Positions 16,510-25,799 of a DNA stretch of 64,000 nt are shown here, piece by piece; positions within the stretch are counted from its first letter, which is position 1; each line of letters starts with the position of its first letter. A program made the translations under genes and the position numbers. The notes under the pieces are model-generated. The model searched no databases. It saw nothing but the letters and a program-made list of their open reading frames with translations, and was not told where the DNA came from. This DNA is from Micromonospora olivasterospora. Lineage in GTDB: Bacteria; Actinomycetota; Actinomycetes; Mycobacteriales; Micromonosporaceae. Location: the NCBI RefSeq assembly GCF_007830265.1, contig NZ_VLKE01000001.1:2728001-2792000 (forward strand). Reading direction: 5' to 3'.

Positions 16510-17075
16510 GTGTTCGCGATCAATCTGGACGAGGGGGCCGAGCTGCGCCTGCTGGAGCCGTGGCAGGCCGAGGAGTTCCTCGCCCACATGGACCGGGCCC
16601 GCGCCGCGGTGGACCCGTGGATCCCGTGGGCGACCCGGAGCACCGACCTGGACTCGGCCCGGGCCACCCTCCAGCGGTTCGCGGACCTCGCCGCCCGCGA
16701 CGCCGGCCGGCTGTACGGCATCTGGCTGGACGGGACGCTCGTCGGCGGGGTCATGTTCGTCTCGTTCGACGCCGCCGCCGGCAAGTGCGAGGTCGGCTGC
16801 TGGCTGGAGCCGGCGGGGCAGGGCCGGGGCTGGTCACCCGGGCGGTCGGGCACCTCGTCGACTGGGCGGTGCGCGTGCGGGGCATTCACCGGATCGCGTG
16901 GCTCTGTCGCCCAGAGAACACTGCCAGCAGCAACATTGCCCGGCGGCTCGGCATGCGACGCGACGGGGTGCTGCGCGAGGAGTTCCTGTACCAGGGTGTC
17001 CGGCACGACACCGAGGTCTGGTCACTGCTCGCGCCCGAGTGGCTCGCCCGCACCCCCGCCGACGCCGCCTCGTGA
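16510..17075 (+). pseudogene. GNAT (RimJ/RimL-type) acetyltransferase, single-base frameshift
   Basis: The first part (FAINLDEGAELRLLEPWQAEEF ... CWLEPAGQGRG) and second part (LVTRAVGHLVDWAVRVRG ... EWLARTPADAAS) of a RimJ/RimL-like N-acetyltransferase sit in different frames. The junction is at 16830-16831, where one extra C would restore GRGLVTRAV, the acetyl-CoA-binding segment. The repaired length is 188 aa, typical. GTG 16510 lies 6 nt after TACAGT (16498-16503), a leaderless promoter. It may be a sequencing undercall rather than true decay. Confidence 0.8.
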
Positions 17076-17076
17076 C

Positions 17077-17565
17077 ACCGGGCGGATCAGCCACGTGGTG
17101 AAGAAGCTGGAGCGCCGGGTCGGCGCGCCGCTGTTCGCGCGTACCAGCCGGGTCGTGCGGCTCACCCCGATCGGCAGCCGGCTCGCCGACGACCTGCGCC
17201 CGCTGGCGGCGGGAATGGAGGAGGCGGTCCGCCGGGCCGTCGAGGCGGGTCGGGGCGTGACCGGGCAGCTGCGGGTGGCGTTCTTCGGTGAGTGGACCGC
17301 CCCGGTGCTGCTCGACGCGGTGGCGCTGTTCACCGAGCGGCACCCGGACTGCGAGGTGCATGTCCGCGAGGTGCAGCTGGGCAACTCCCGGGCGAGCCTG
17401 CTCAACGGCTCGGTGGACGTGCTCATCGCCTCGTACCCCTTCGACGGGATGGCGTGCGGCCCGCCTCTGCTGACGGAGAACCGGGCGCTCGCGGTGGCCG
17501 CCGGGCGTCCGCTGGCTCGCGAGGAGTCGGTCTCCCTGGAGGTCCTCGCCGAGCACCCCGTGGCT
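17077..17565 (+). pseudogene. LysR-family regulator fragment (both ends missing)
   Basis: The frame enters in the middle of the wHTH recognition helix (RISHVVKKLERRVGAPLFARTSRVVRLTPIG) and continues through the linker helix into the first part of the LysR substrate domain (VAFFGEWTAPVLLDAVALFTERHPDCEVHVREVQ, NGSVDVLIASYPFD, LAREESVSLEVLAEHPVA). About 50 N-terminal and over 100 C-terminal residues are absent. It begins directly after the GNAT stop and breaks off where a Nudix tail begins, so deletions have joined three genes. Confidence 0.8.
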
Positions 17566-17723
17566 GGTACGTGCTGGTCGGCGCCCGCGACCAGCGGATC
17601 ACGCCCGACCCGGCGGAGATCCACGGCGTGCGGTGGTGGACGCCGCGCGAGGTGGCCGAGGCCGCCCCCGGGACCGTGGAGCCGCACCTGGGGCGGATGC
17701 TGGCCAAGCTCGCCGTGCTGTGA
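17566..17723 (+). pseudogene. Nudix hydrolase C-terminal fragment
   Basis: In a second frame the sequence reads WYVLVGARDQRITPDPAEIHGVRWWTPREVAEAAPGTVEPHLGRMLAKL and stops at 17723. The EIHGVRWWTPREVAE pattern is the usual tail of Nudix proteins that follows the catalytic box. The Nudix box itself is absent. The junction to the LysR fragment is near 17560. Confidence 0.65.
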
Positions 17724-17754
17724 GCCGGGCACCGCGGGCCGTACGCTGGTGATC

Positions 17755-18648
17755 ATGCGGATTGGCATCGTGATCCTGCCCGACCAGCGCTGGTCGGAGT
17801 CGCAACGCCGGTGGCGGCAGGCGGAGGAGTGGGGCTTCGACCACGCCTGGACGTATGACCACCTGGGCTGGCGGGACCTGGTCGACGGGCCGTGGTTCGA
17901 CTCGGTGGCGACGCTGACCGCCGCCGCCACGGTGACCTCCCGGATCCGGCTGGGCACCCTCGTCGCGTCGCCCAACTTCCGGCACCCCGCGGCGTTCGCC
18001 CGCCAGGTCACCGCCCTCGACGACGTCTCCGGTGGCCGGTTCCTGCTCGGCCTCGGCGCGGGCGGCATCGGCTTCGACTCCGCCGTCCTCGGCGGCGAGA
18101 CGCTGCCGCCGCGCCACCGGGTCGACCGGTTCGCCGAGTTCACCGAGCTGCTCGACCTCATTCTGCGCGAGGACGGCACGACCTGGCGCGGTGACTGGTT
18201 CGCCGCCGTCGACGCCCGCAGCAACCCGGGCTGCGTCCAGACCCCGCGGGTGCCGTTCGTGCTGGCCGCCAACGGTCCCCGGTCGATGCGCCTGGCGGCC
18301 CGGTTCGGCCAGGGGTGGGTGACCACCGGCGCGGGCGGTGATGACCTGGAGGGCTGGTGGGGGACGGTGGCGACGCTGTCCGACCGGATGGACCGGACGC
18401 TGGCCGAGGCGGGCCGCGACCCGGCGATGCTGGACCGCTACCTCTCCCTGGACTCCGCCCCGGTGTTCTCGCTGAGCAGCGCCGACTTCTTCGCCGCGCA
18501 GGTTCGGCGGGCCGCCGACCTCGGCTTCACCGACGTGGTGACGCACTGGCCGCGCGTCAGCAGCTGGTACGCCGGGGACGAGGCGGTCCTGGTGGACGTC
18601 GCCACCCGCCTCCTGCCGGAGCTGCGTGGAACTGGTGCCCGGGGGTGA
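17755..18648 (+). CDS. LLM-class flavin-dependent oxidoreductase (luciferase-like)
   Basis: The product is 297 aa with a TIM-barrel luciferase-like fold: MRIGIVILPDQRWSE, HAWTYDHLGWRDL, SRIRLGTLVASPNFRHPAAFARQVTALDDVSGGRFLLGLGAG (the classic LLM block) and ANGPRSMRLAARFGQGWVTTG. It probably uses F420 or FMN; the substrate is unknown. The start ATG 17755 lies 7 nt after TACGCT (17742-17747), consistent with a leaderless mRNA. The frame stays open far upstream through the pseudogene zone, but the family starts here. It is the first intact gene to the right of the degraded region. Confidence 0.92.
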   Translation: MRIGIVILPDQRWSESQRRWRQAEEWGFDHAWTYDHLGWRDLVDGPWFDSVATLTAAATVTSRIRLGTLVASPNFRHPAAFARQVTALDDVSGGRFLLGLGAGGIGFDSAVLGGETLPPRHRVDRFAEFTELLDLILREDGTTWRGDWFAAVDARSNPGCVQTPRVPFVLAANGPRSMRLAARFGQGWVTTGAGGDDLEGWWGTVATLSDRMDRTLAEAGRDPAMLDRYLSLDSAPVFSLSSADFFAAQVRRAADLGFTDVVTHWPRVSSWYAGDEAVLVDVATRLLPELRGTGARG

Positions 18649-18681
18649 GAGGGGCTGCCCTCCTCACCTGCCGAGGTCGCC

Positions 18682-19230
18682 TCAGCCGAGCCGCTCGGCG
18701 TCGACCAGGCCGCGTACCCGCAGTTCGGTGGCGAGGGCGGGCGGGCAGTCGACCACCACGGCGGACGTGCCGATGACCCGGGCGCCCCGGGCGGCGCAGA
18801 TCGCGTACAGGGCCTGGAGTTGGGCGCCCGTGGCCACCCAGTCGTCGACCACCAGCACCCGGTCCCCGGGCCCGAGGTGCCGGTCCCGCACCCCCAGGTC
18901 GACCCGGCGCCCCCGGAAGTCCGGCGGGCTCTGCGCCCAGGTCGTCGGTCCGGCCGGCGCCCGTCCGTCCCCCGCCTTGTACGCCGGCACGAACCCGACC
19001 CCGAGCGAGGTCGCGGCGAGCGGGCCGAGTAGCAGCCCGGTGACGGCCGGGGCGAGCACCACGGTCGGCCGGGCGTCCCGGAACGGCGCGGCCAGGGCCG
19101 GCCCGAGCCCCGCCAGCACGGCCGGGTCCCGCCACCAGCCGGAGACGTCGCTGACCAGGTGGTCGCTCTGCGGGCCGGGATCGATCCACCGGAACAGCTC
19201 GACCAGGCGTTCGCTCAGCTCAGCGGGCAT
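18682..19230 (-). CDS. Purine-type phosphoribosyltransferase
   Basis: The product is 182 aa. The PRPP-binding loop is [17 protein letters not shown] (about residues 125-141); upstream are [17 protein letters not shown] and GFVPAYKAG. The pattern is closest to adenine/xanthine phosphoribosyltransferases, which salvage a base using PRPP, or to the PyrE-like PRTases of actinobacteria. The base is not determinable by eye. The start ATG 19230 is the one that matches family length. A 33-bp gap separates it from the convergent LLM gene. Confidence 0.85.
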   Translation of the reverse strand: MPAELSERLVELFRWIDPGPQSDHLVSDVSGWWRDPAVLAGLGPALAAPFRDARPTVVLAPAVTGLLLGPLAATSLGVGFVPAYKAGDGRAPAGPTTWAQSPPDFRGRRVDLGVRDRHLGPGDRVLVVDDWVATGAQLQALYAICAARGARVIGTSAVVVDCPPALATELRVRGLVDAERLG

Positions 19231-19351
19231 GCCGACCATCGTCCGGCATCGCCGCGAGCCGGCGGGGACGGCCGGGGCCGTGCGGCCCACCTCGCCTCGG
19301 ATGATCGGGTACACGTATGCGGGCAATTTCGCACATACCACAATGATCACG

Positions 19352-19382
19352 TTGACTTCGGAAGTGCTTCTCTCGTTACGGT
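19352..19382 (+). promoter_or_regulatory. Probable promoter of the RlpA-like gene
   Basis: TTGACT (19352-19357) is followed 19 bp later by TACGGT (19377-19382), or 18 bp by TTACGG. The leader to GTG 19420 would be about 30 nt. Confidence 0.4.
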
Positions 19383-19419
19383 CCGGCCGGTTCATGCAGT
19401 CGACGAAAGGACCGGACCG

Positions 19420-20073
19420 GTGGCTGGCAGGCACGCCCGTACCCGCTTCTCCTCCTCGCCCGCCGCGATCGCGGCCAGCGCCGCCGTCGGCCTCGCGCTC
19501 GTCGTCGGCGGGACCGTCGGTGCCGTGCACCTGACCTCCGACGAGGCGGCCTCGCCGACGGCCGCCGCGGAGACCCCGGCGGACATCCTCGCCGCCACCC
19601 CGGTCGCGCCGACCGGGTCGCCCAGCCCCAGCCTCTCGCCCAGCCCCAGCCTCTCGCCCAGCGCCAGCCCGTCGCCCAGCGCCAGCCCGAGGGCCACCCG
19701 GAGTCAGGCCGTCTCCCGGAGCAAGCCGCGGACCGCCGCGCCGAGGCCGACCGCCACGACGAAGAAGGCGGCACCGACCAGCAAGGCCGTCGACAGCGGA
19801 ACCTGCGGCGCGTCCTTCTACGACGAGGGGCAGATGACAGCCAACGGGGAGACCTTCGACCCGAGCGCCCTCACCGCCGCGCACAAGACGCTGGCGTTCG
19901 ACACGAAGGTCCGGGTGACCAACCCGGCGAACGGAAAGTCCGTCACGGTGCGGATCAACGACCGCGGCCCGTTCGTCGCAGGCAGGTGTCTCGACCTGTC
20001 CCGAGCCGCGTTCGCGGCCATCGCGTCGGTCGACCTGGGCGAGCTGACCGTCCGGTACGAGGTGTTGGGCTGA
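19420..20073 (+). CDS. Secreted RlpA-like double-psi beta-barrel protein
   Basis: The product is 217 aa. The start is GTG 19420 with AAAGG 9 nt upstream. A single N-terminal hydrophobic segment ([22 protein letters not shown]) is followed by a Ser/Pro linker with SPSPSL repeats (about 19615-19690) and a basic Lys/Thr stretch. The C-terminal 90 residues form the RlpA/expansin-type barrel: [56 protein letters not shown] and [13 protein letters not shown]. RlpA proteins act on or bind peptidoglycan glycan strands. It is anchored outside by the linker. Confidence 0.9.
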   Translation: MAGRHARTRFSSSPAAIAASAAVGLALVVGGTVGAVHLTSDEAASPTAAAETPADILAATPVAPTGSPSPSLSPSPSLSPSASPSPSASPRATRSQAVSRSKPRTAAPRPTATTKKAAPTSKAVDSGTCGASFYDEGQMTANGETFDPSALTAAHKTLAFDTKVRVTNPANGKSVTVRINDRGPFVAGRCLDLSRAAFAAIASVDLGELTVRYEVLG

Positions 20074-20198
20074 CGCTCCATGCTCGATCGGCGGTGGCGC
20101 GGATGACCGGTGTCGATCAGCCTGCCGTCCCCGTCCGCCCGGGTAGAACATCCTCGGACGACGGGTCAGGTTCATTCACCCGTCCATCTGGATCAGGC

Positions 20199-21326
20199 AT
20201 GCTGTCCCTCGTACGTACGCATGCCTTCCAGTCGGGCCGCCGCCCGCTGAGCCCAGGGTCCCGCGCCGGCCTCGGCGCGGCCCTTGTTCTGCTCGCGATC
20301 GTCTCGGCGGTGGAGCTGGCGGACGGCCGCCCGGCGCACTACATCGCGCTGATGGTCGCCGCGCCGTTCCTCGCCGCCGCGCTCGCGTCCTGGCGTGTGG
20401 TGCTCGGCGTGGGGGCGGTCGCGACCGCGATCGGGTCCACGTTCGCCCTCACCGAGCCGAACACGTCTCTGGTCACCGCGGTCAACGTGGCGGGCATCGC
20501 GTTGGCCACCGGGATCGCCGCGGCCGTGGCGGCGGTGCGGCAGCGCCAGGCCGAGCGGATCGCCGAGCTGTCCAAGCTGGCGGCGGTGGCCCAGCAGGCG
20601 GTGCTGCGCCCGCTCGGCCCGCAGGTCGGCACCCTCATGGTGGCCGGACGGTACATCTCCTCCAGCACCACTGCCGAGATCGGCGGCGACCTGTACGAGG
20701 CCATCGACACCCCGTACGGGGTGCGAATAATCATCGGCGACGTACGCGGCAAGGGGCTGGACGCGGTCCGGCTGGCGAGCATCGTGCTGGGCTCGTACCG
20801 GCACGTGGCGTACGAGCGGGCCGACCTGCGGGCCGTGGTGGCGGACCTGGACCGGGCGGTGGCCCGCAACGTCGGTGACGAGGACTTCGTCACGGCCGCC
20901 CTGGTCGAGGAGCGGGGCGGGACGCTCACGATCGTCAACTGCGGCCACCCGCCGCCGCTGCTGCTGCGCCGGGGCGCGGTGATCCCGCTGGAACCGCCGG
21001 CCCCGGCCCCGCCGCTGGGCTTCATGCCGGTGGTCCGGCCCCGGGTGGAGCGCCTGGAGCCGGGCGACCGGTTGCTGCTGTTCACCGACGGCCTCGGCGA
21101 GGCGCGGCGGGACGGCGAGTTCTTCCCGACGGCCGACCGGGCGTGGCGGCTGCTCGGCCACGGCACGGTCGGCGACGGGCTGGCGTCGCTGGAGACCGCC
21201 CTGGTCGAGTGGGTGCACGGCCGGCTCGACGACGACATCGCGCTGGTCCTGATGGAGTACGCGGGCCCGGTGAGCGACGCGACCGCCCCCGTGCCGAGCT
21301 GGGAGGTCGGCGCCGCCGAGGGGTAG
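20199..21326 (+). CDS. SpoIIE-type PP2C phosphatase with membrane N-domain
   Basis: The product is 375 aa from ATG 20199; the open frame extends to 19986, but codons there look non-coding. Four or so hydrophobic helices occupy residues about 24-120. A short helix ([23 protein letters not shown]) leads into a SpoIIE phosphatase domain with [40 protein letters not shown] and [16 protein letters not shown], the metal-binding acidic residues. It dephosphorylates a partner, probably an anti-sigma-factor antagonist. No sigma, anti-sigma or antagonist gene is adjacent. Confidence 0.9.
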   Translation: MLSLVRTHAFQSGRRPLSPGSRAGLGAALVLLAIVSAVELADGRPAHYIALMVAAPFLAAALASWRVVLGVGAVATAIGSTFALTEPNTSLVTAVNVAGIALATGIAAAVAAVRQRQAERIAELSKLAAVAQQAVLRPLGPQVGTLMVAGRYISSSTTAEIGGDLYEAIDTPYGVRIIIGDVRGKGLDAVRLASIVLGSYRHVAYERADLRAVVADLDRAVARNVGDEDFVTAALVEERGGTLTIVNCGHPPPLLLRRGAVIPLEPPAPAPPLGFMPVVRPRVERLEPGDRLLLFTDGLGEARRDGEFFPTADRAWRLLGHGTVGDGLASLETALVEWVHGRLDDDIALVLMEYAGPVSDATAPVPSWEVGAAEG

Positions 21327-21467
21327 GCGCGACGGCCGGCGGGCTGCCTGACGCCGGGTCGGACGCGGCTTCCCGCTCAACTTTCTGCCGGGCGTCCGGG
21401 CAGGTCGGTCGGCAAGCCTCGACGGGCCGTCCCGGCAGGTGTAATCGCCGTCACTTCCGTGAGTGGC

Positions 21468-21517
21468 TTGTCGCTTCCTACCGACGAGTAATACAGTCGG
21501 GGTTACTGATCGGTAAC
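21468..21517 (+). promoter_or_regulatory. Promoter with TetR-type operator before acyl-CoA dehydrogenase
   Basis: TTGTCG (21468-21473), 18 bp, TACAGT (21492-21497). GTTACTGATCGGTAAC (21502-21517) is an inverted repeat with GTTAC/GTAAC arms and a TGATCG centre, placed over the predicted start site. The shape fits operators of TetR-family fatty-acid regulators in actinobacteria. The regulator is not in the window. Confidence 0.6.
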
Positions 21518-21544
21518 ACGTGTCCGGAAGCGGGGCCTGCGAGC

Positions 21545-23401
21545 ATGACCCACTACAAGAGCAACCTTCGGGACCTCGAGTTCAACCTGTTCGAGGTCTT
21601 CGGGGCGGACCGGACGTTCGGCCAGGAGCCGTACGCGGATCTGGACGTCGACACCGCCCGCAGCTTCCTCTCCGAGGTCGACCGCCTGGCCCGCGAGGAC
21701 CTGGCCGCCAGCTACACGGACAGCGACCGCAACCCGCCGGTCTTCGACCCGGCCACGCACACGGCGCCACTGCCGGAGTCGTTCGCGAAGTCGTACCGGG
21801 CGTTCATGGACTCCGAGTTCTGGCGGCTGGACCTCCCCGAGGCGTTGGGCGGCACCAACGCCCCGCGCGCCCTCTGGTGGTCGCTCGCCGAGCTGGTGCT
21901 CGGCGCGAACGCCCCGATCTGGATGTACGCCTCCGGCCCGTCCTTCGCGCACGTGCTGCACGTCGAGGGCACCGAGCGGCAGAAGAAGTGGGCCAAGCTC
22001 CTCGTCGACAAGCAGTGGGGCTCCACGATGGTGCTCACCGAGCCCGACGCCGGCTCCGATGTCGGGGCCGGCCGTACCCGCGCCATCCCGCAGCCGGACG
22101 GCTCGTGGCACATCGAGGGTGTGAAGCGCTTCATCACCTCGGGCGAGCACGACCTGTCCGACAACATCGTCCACTACGTGCTCGCCCGCCCGGTCGGCGT
22201 CGAGGGCGTGGGCGGCCCGGGCACCAAGGGCCTGTCGCTGTTCGTCGTGCCGAAGTACCACTTCGACGAGGAGACCGGCGAGCTGGGCGAGCGCAACGGC
22301 GTCTTCGCCACCAACGTCGAGCACAAGATGGGCCTGAAGGTCTCCAACACCTGCGAGATGACCTTCGGCGAGCACGGCGTGCCGGCGAAGGGCTGGCTGC
22401 TGGGCGAGAAGCACGACGGCATCCGGCAGATGTTCATGATCATCGAGTACGCCCGGATGATGGTCGGCACGAAGGCCATCGCCACCCTCTCCACCGGCTA
22501 CCTGAACGCGCTGGAGTACGCCAGGAACCGGGTGCAGGGCGCGGACCTGGCCCGGTCGGCCGACAAGGCGGCCCCCCGGGTCACCATCACCCAGCACCCC
22601 GACGTGCGGCGCTCGCTGATGCTGCAGAAGTCGTACGCCGAGGGGTTGCGTGCCCTGGTCTGCTACACGGCGTCCTGGCAGGACAAGGTGGCCATCGCCG
22701 AGACGGCGGGCGACGAGAAGGCCACGAAGCTGGCCAAGCGGGTCAACGACCTGCTGCTGCCGCTGGTCAAGGGCGTCGGCTCGGAGCGGGCGTACGAGCT
22801 GCTCGGACACGAGTCGCTGCAGACCTTCGGCGGCTCCGGCTTCCTCCAGGACTACCCGGTGGAGCAGTACGTCCGGGACTCCAAGATCGACACTCTGTAC
22901 GAGGGCACCACCGCGATTCAGAGCCTCGACCTGATCTTCCGGAAGGTCGTCCGGGACAACGGCAAGGCCCTGATGACGGTCGCCGGGGAGATCCAGGAGT
23001 TCATCACCTCCGAGGGCGGCAACGGCCAGCTCAAGGAGGAGCGGCAGGCGCTCGGCAAGGCGCTCGCCGAGGTGCAGGACATCCTCGGCGTGCTGACCGG
23101 CTGGCTGGGCGAGGCGCAGGGCGGCGAAGCCCGCGCGCTGTACAAGGTCGGCCTGGGCAGCCGGCGGTTCCTGCTGGCGGTCGGCGACCTGGTCGTCGGC
23201 TGGCTGCTCCAGCGGCAGGCCGACGTCGCGCTGCGCGCCCTGGCCGGCGAGGTCTCCACCGCCGACAAGGCGTTCTACACCGGTAAGGTCGCCGCCGCGA
23301 GGTTCTTCGCGCGCGAGGTGCTGCCCCGCATCGGCGCCGACCGGCGGATCATCGCCAACGCCGACCTGGACCTCATGGATCTTCCGGTGGAGGCGTTCTG
23401 A
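21545..23401 (+). CDS. Acyl-CoA dehydrogenase, long form (FadE type)
   Basis: The product is 618 aa. It has the N-terminal helical extension and the core blocks [43 protein letters not shown] (FAD and acyl-CoA contact region), [23 protein letters not shown] and a C-terminal part with [40 protein letters not shown], containing the catalytic glutamate region YEGTT. A further 130-residue helical tail is normal for long-form (about 600 aa) actinobacterial FadE enzymes. It catalyses the first step of beta-oxidation. It has its own operator and a perfect 17-bp terminator. Confidence 0.94.
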   Translation: MTHYKSNLRDLEFNLFEVFGADRTFGQEPYADLDVDTARSFLSEVDRLAREDLAASYTDSDRNPPVFDPATHTAPLPESFAKSYRAFMDSEFWRLDLPEALGGTNAPRALWWSLAELVLGANAPIWMYASGPSFAHVLHVEGTERQKKWAKLLVDKQWGSTMVLTEPDAGSDVGAGRTRAIPQPDGSWHIEGVKRFITSGEHDLSDNIVHYVLARPVGVEGVGGPGTKGLSLFVVPKYHFDEETGELGERNGVFATNVEHKMGLKVSNTCEMTFGEHGVPAKGWLLGEKHDGIRQMFMIIEYARMMVGTKAIATLSTGYLNALEYARNRVQGADLARSADKAAPRVTITQHPDVRRSLMLQKSYAEGLRALVCYTASWQDKVAIAETAGDEKATKLAKRVNDLLLPLVKGVGSERAYELLGHESLQTFGGSGFLQDYPVEQYVRDSKIDTLYEGTTAIQSLDLIFRKVVRDNGKALMTVAGEIQEFITSEGGNGQLKEERQALGKALAEVQDILGVLTGWLGEAQGGEARALYKVGLGSRRFLLAVGDLVVGWLLQRQADVALRALAGEVSTADKAFYTGKVAAARFFAREVLPRIGADRRIIANADLDLMDLPVEAF

Positions 23402-23423
23402 GCCGCTGAAAAGCCAGCTCAAC

Positions 23424-23468
23424 GACACCGGCGGCCGGCGGGCGGACAGCTCGCCGGCCGCCGGTGTC
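23424..23468 (+). terminator. Strong terminator after acyl-CoA dehydrogenase
   Basis: A perfect 17-bp stem (23424-23440 with 23452-23468) and an 11-nt loop, followed by CCGGCCTTTCCG. Confidence 0.8.
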
Positions 23469-23618
23469 CGGCCTTTCCGTCGCGTCGCCCACGTGCCGGT
23501 CCGCGTGGCCTGTCCGCTATTGCGGACGCCGTCCCGGGTAGTTGCCGGCCCCGGCGGGTAACCGTGGCCCGGACGTAAGTGAACGCCCAGAGCCACCGCA
23601 CGGGGGAGTGCAGCGCAC

Positions 23619-23888
23619 ATGGGCATTGGTAGCGGAATCTTCCTCATCGCCATCGGCGCGATCCTGACCTTCGCCATCCGGGCCAACGTCTGGTGGATCG
23701 ACCTACGCGCGGTCGGCTGGGTGTTCATCCTGGCCGGGCTGGCCGTGCTGCTCACCACGCTCTGGTTCTGGCAGGACCGGCGCAAGCGGGCGCGCACCCT
23801 GATCGTCGAGGAGAACCGGCTGTCGCATCCGACCGCGATGATGCCGCCGCCGCCCGACCCGCCGCCGCCCACGGCGCCGCCGTCCTGA
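23619..23888 (+). CDS. DUF6458 family small membrane protein
   Basis: The product is 89 aa. Two membrane helices (GIFLIAIGAILTFAI and VGWVFILAGLAVLLTTLWFW) form a hairpin, followed by a basic segment and a Pro-rich tail (PPPPDPPPPTAPPS). The start ATG 23619 has GGGGAG upstream. The function is unknown. A paralog with the same N-terminus is at 24643, and a SixA-like phosphatase gene lies between them on the opposite strand. Confidence 0.9.
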   Translation: MGIGSGIFLIAIGAILTFAIRANVWWIDLRAVGWVFILAGLAVLLTTLWFWQDRRKRARTLIVEENRLSHPTAMMPPPPDPPPPTAPPS

Positions 23889-23902
23889 TCCACCCCGAGA
23901 CG

Positions 23903-23931
23903 CAGGGGCCCCGGTCGCACCGGGGCCCCTG
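23903..23931. terminator. Terminator after the first DUF6458 gene
   Basis: A 13-bp perfect stem (23903-23915 with 23919-23931) with a 3-nt loop, between convergent genes. Confidence 0.75.
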
Positions 23932-23996
23932 CCGGCTCTGCGACGGCCGGCGGACGAGCCGGGCGGCGGGTGCCGACAGGGCTGCCTACTCGCGCC

Positions 23997-24527
23997 TCAG
24001 CCGCGGGCGGTGTGGCGGGCGGTGATGGCGGCGTTGTCCAGCTCCGCCCAGGGCTGCCGCGTCCGGTGCACGACCACGTCCGTGGTACGCAGGCCCTCCT
24101 CGTCGGCGCGCACGGGGTCCAGCAGGGCGGAGAGCAGCGAGATCCCCGGGTTGTGCGCGATCAGCAGCACCGTCGCCGCCTGCGTCGGCAGCGACCGGAC
24201 CAGCGTCAGCAGGTCCCCGGGGCGTGCCTCGTACACGGCCGCCTCGTAGCGCACCACCGGTGCGGATCCGGCGGGCCCGGCCTCGTCCGGCGAGCCGGTC
24301 ATGCCCAGCGCCACCCCGTGCCACGTCTCCCGCGTACGCCGCGCGGTCGAGCAGAGCACCAGGTCGGGTAGCAGGGCGTGCCGGGCCAGCCAGGCGCCGG
24401 CCGCCGCGGCGTCGGCCCGCCCCCGCGCGGTCAGGGCCCGGTCGGCGTCCGGGGCGTCCCCCGGCGGCTCCGCCTTCGCGTGCCGCACCAGCAGCAGCGT
24501 CCGTTCCGTGCCTCCGGGGTCCGTCAT
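23997..24527 (-). CDS. SixA-like histidine phosphatase
   Basis: The product is 176 aa. The catalytic motif LLLVRHAKAE at residue about 13 carries the phosphorylated histidine; ALTARGRADAAAAGAWL and LCSTARRTRETW follow the branch-2/SixA pattern, and VLLIAHNPGISLL holds the second catalytic His. It removes phosphate from a protein histidine or small molecule; the target is unknown. It stands between the two DUF6458 genes. Confidence 0.9.
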   Translation of the reverse strand: MTDPGGTERTLLLVRHAKAEPPGDAPDADRALTARGRADAAAAGAWLARHALLPDLVLCSTARRTRETWHGVALGMTGSPDEAGPAGSAPVVRYEAAVYEARPGDLLTLVRSLPTQAATVLLIAHNPGISLLSALLDPVRADEEGLRTTDVVVHRTRQPWAELDNAAITARHTARG

Positions 24528-24642
24528 GGCACCAGCTTGCCCGATTGACGATCACGCCGCCTGGGTATGTCGATGCGTGCCGCAACCTCATCCATGGCCG
24601 CGGCGGGTAGAAGCGCCAGCTGATAGCCAAGGAGGCGACAAG

Positions 24643-24930
24643 ATGGGCATCGGTGCCAGCATCTTCCTCATCGCGGTGGGTGCGATCTTCGCGTTCGCCG
24701 TGCAGGCTGACCTGGGGTGGCTGGACGTCAGCGTCGTCGGCTGGGTGCTGATGCTCGCCGGTGTCGTGGGCCTGCTCACCACCCTCTACTTCTGGAACAA
24801 CCGGCGGCGCACGGTGGTCGCCACGCCGGTGCGCGAGGACCGCGTGGTCGCCGACCGGGTCGTGCCGGTGCAGGACGACCGCGTCGTGGAGGAGTACCGC
24901 GAGGTGCGGCGCCCGCGCCGCACGGTCTGA
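24643..24930 (+). CDS. DUF6458 family small membrane protein (paralog)
   Basis: The product is 95 aa. MGIGASIFLIAVGAIFAFAV and VVGWVLMLAGVVGLLTTLYFW form the same two-helix hairpin as the gene at 23619. The cytoplasmic tail differs, being charged and repetitive (VREDRVVADRVVPVQDDRVV). AAGGAGG lies 8 nt before ATG 24643. The function is unknown; tandem duplication and tail divergence are visible. Confidence 0.9.
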   Translation: MGIGASIFLIAVGAIFAFAVQADLGWLDVSVVGWVLMLAGVVGLLTTLYFWNNRRRTVVATPVREDRVVADRVVPVQDDRVVEEYREVRRPRRTV

Positions 24931-24945
24931 CTCCCCAGCCGAGAC

Positions 24946-25022
24946 TGCGGGGGCCCGCGAGGGGGCGGGCCCCCGCACACGCGTCCGGGTCGGCGGCCCG
25001 GCGCCCGGGTGCCGGGCCGCCG
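24946..25022. terminator. Two adjacent terminator hairpins between convergent genes
   Basis: A 13-bp stem (24946-24958 with 24965-24977) serves the DUF6458 gene, and a 12-bp stem (24991-25002 with 25011-25022) ends 2 nt before the hemolysin III stop. Confidence 0.75.
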
Positions 25023-25023
25023 C

Positions 25024-25701
25024 TCAGGCGAAGAGGGCGAAGTAGATCGCGATGTGGTGGCAGATCGCCGCCAGCAGCGTGCAGGCGTGGAAGAACTCGT
25101 GGTGGCCGAAGACCGTGGGCCACGGGTTGGGCCGGCGCAGCGCGTAGAAGACCGCCCCCACGGTGTAGACGGCGCCGCCGACCGCGAGCAGTACCAGCGC
25201 CGTCACCCCGCCCTCCCGCAGGATCTGCGGGAGCATCGCCACGGAGACCCAGCCGAGCGCCAGGTACAGCGGGGCGGAGACCCAGCGTGGGGCGTGCGGC
25301 CAGACCATCTTCAGCGCGACGCCGGCCAGCGCGCCGCCCCAGACCACGGCCAGCATGACCGTTGCGTGCCCGGCGTCCAGCAGCAGGAGGCAGAACGGGG
25401 TGTACGTGCCGGCGATGAACACGAAGATCATCGAGTGGTCCATCCGGCGCATCACCTGGTATCCGCGCTCCGACCACACCCGACGGTGGTAGAGCGCGCT
25501 GGTGCCGAAGAGCCCGCAGACGGTGAGGCTGTAGACCAGGCAGCTCACGAGGGGGGCCCAGCCGGGGCGGGTGGCCGCGATCGAGCAGAGCACGATGCCG
25601 CAGACGAGCGCGACGAAGAACGCGTACGTGTGCAGCCAGCCGCGCATCCGGGGCTTACCGATGTCGACCGGCCTGAGTCGAGGCGGTGCGGAGGTCGTCA
25701 C
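25024..25701 (-). CDS. Hemolysin III / PAQR-family membrane protein
   Basis: The product is 225 aa with seven predicted membrane helices. Conserved motifs are GTSALYHRRVWSERGYQVMRRMDHSMIFVFIAGTYTPF and the C-terminal FGHHEFFHACTLLAAICHHIAIYF, giving the three-His plus Asp zinc site of PAQR proteins. It is called a hemolysin by name only; the family includes putative membrane hydrolases. GTG 25701 follows TAACCT (minus strand, 25708-25713) by 6 nt, so the transcript is probably leaderless, and a palindrome overlaps the -35. Confidence 0.92.
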   Translation of the reverse strand: MTTSAPPRLRPVDIGKPRMRGWLHTYAFFVALVCGIVLCSIAATRPGWAPLVSCLVYSLTVCGLFGTSALYHRRVWSERGYQVMRRMDHSMIFVFIAGTYTPFCLLLLDAGHATVMLAVVWGGALAGVALKMVWPHAPRWVSAPLYLALGWVSVAMLPQILREGGVTALVLLAVGGAVYTVGAVFYALRRPNPWPTVFGHHEFFHACTLLAAICHHIAIYFALFA

Positions 25702-25707
25702 GCACTC

Positions 25708-25738
25708 AGGTTACGACACCGTAGGTTACTTGCAAGTA
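25708..25738 (-). promoter_or_regulatory. Leaderless promoter with palindromic operator (hemolysin III)
   Basis: On the minus strand TTGCAA is followed 16 bp later by TAACCT. The 12-bp perfect palindrome TACTTGCAAGTA (25727-25738) covers the -35 box. A MarR- or TetR-like dimer binding here would repress; the regulator is not identified. Confidence 0.55.
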
Positions 25739-25799
25739 GTGACATGCGTCGCCGTCCCGGAGGCCCCTGGCCCGGCCGCCGATCGGGGATCATGGCGGG

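Noticed and set aside
20103..20198. Earlier ATG start for the SpoIIE-type phosphatase
   Set aside because: Codons between 20103 and 20198 have A/T-ending triplets and no family similarity, and no better ribosome site is seen.
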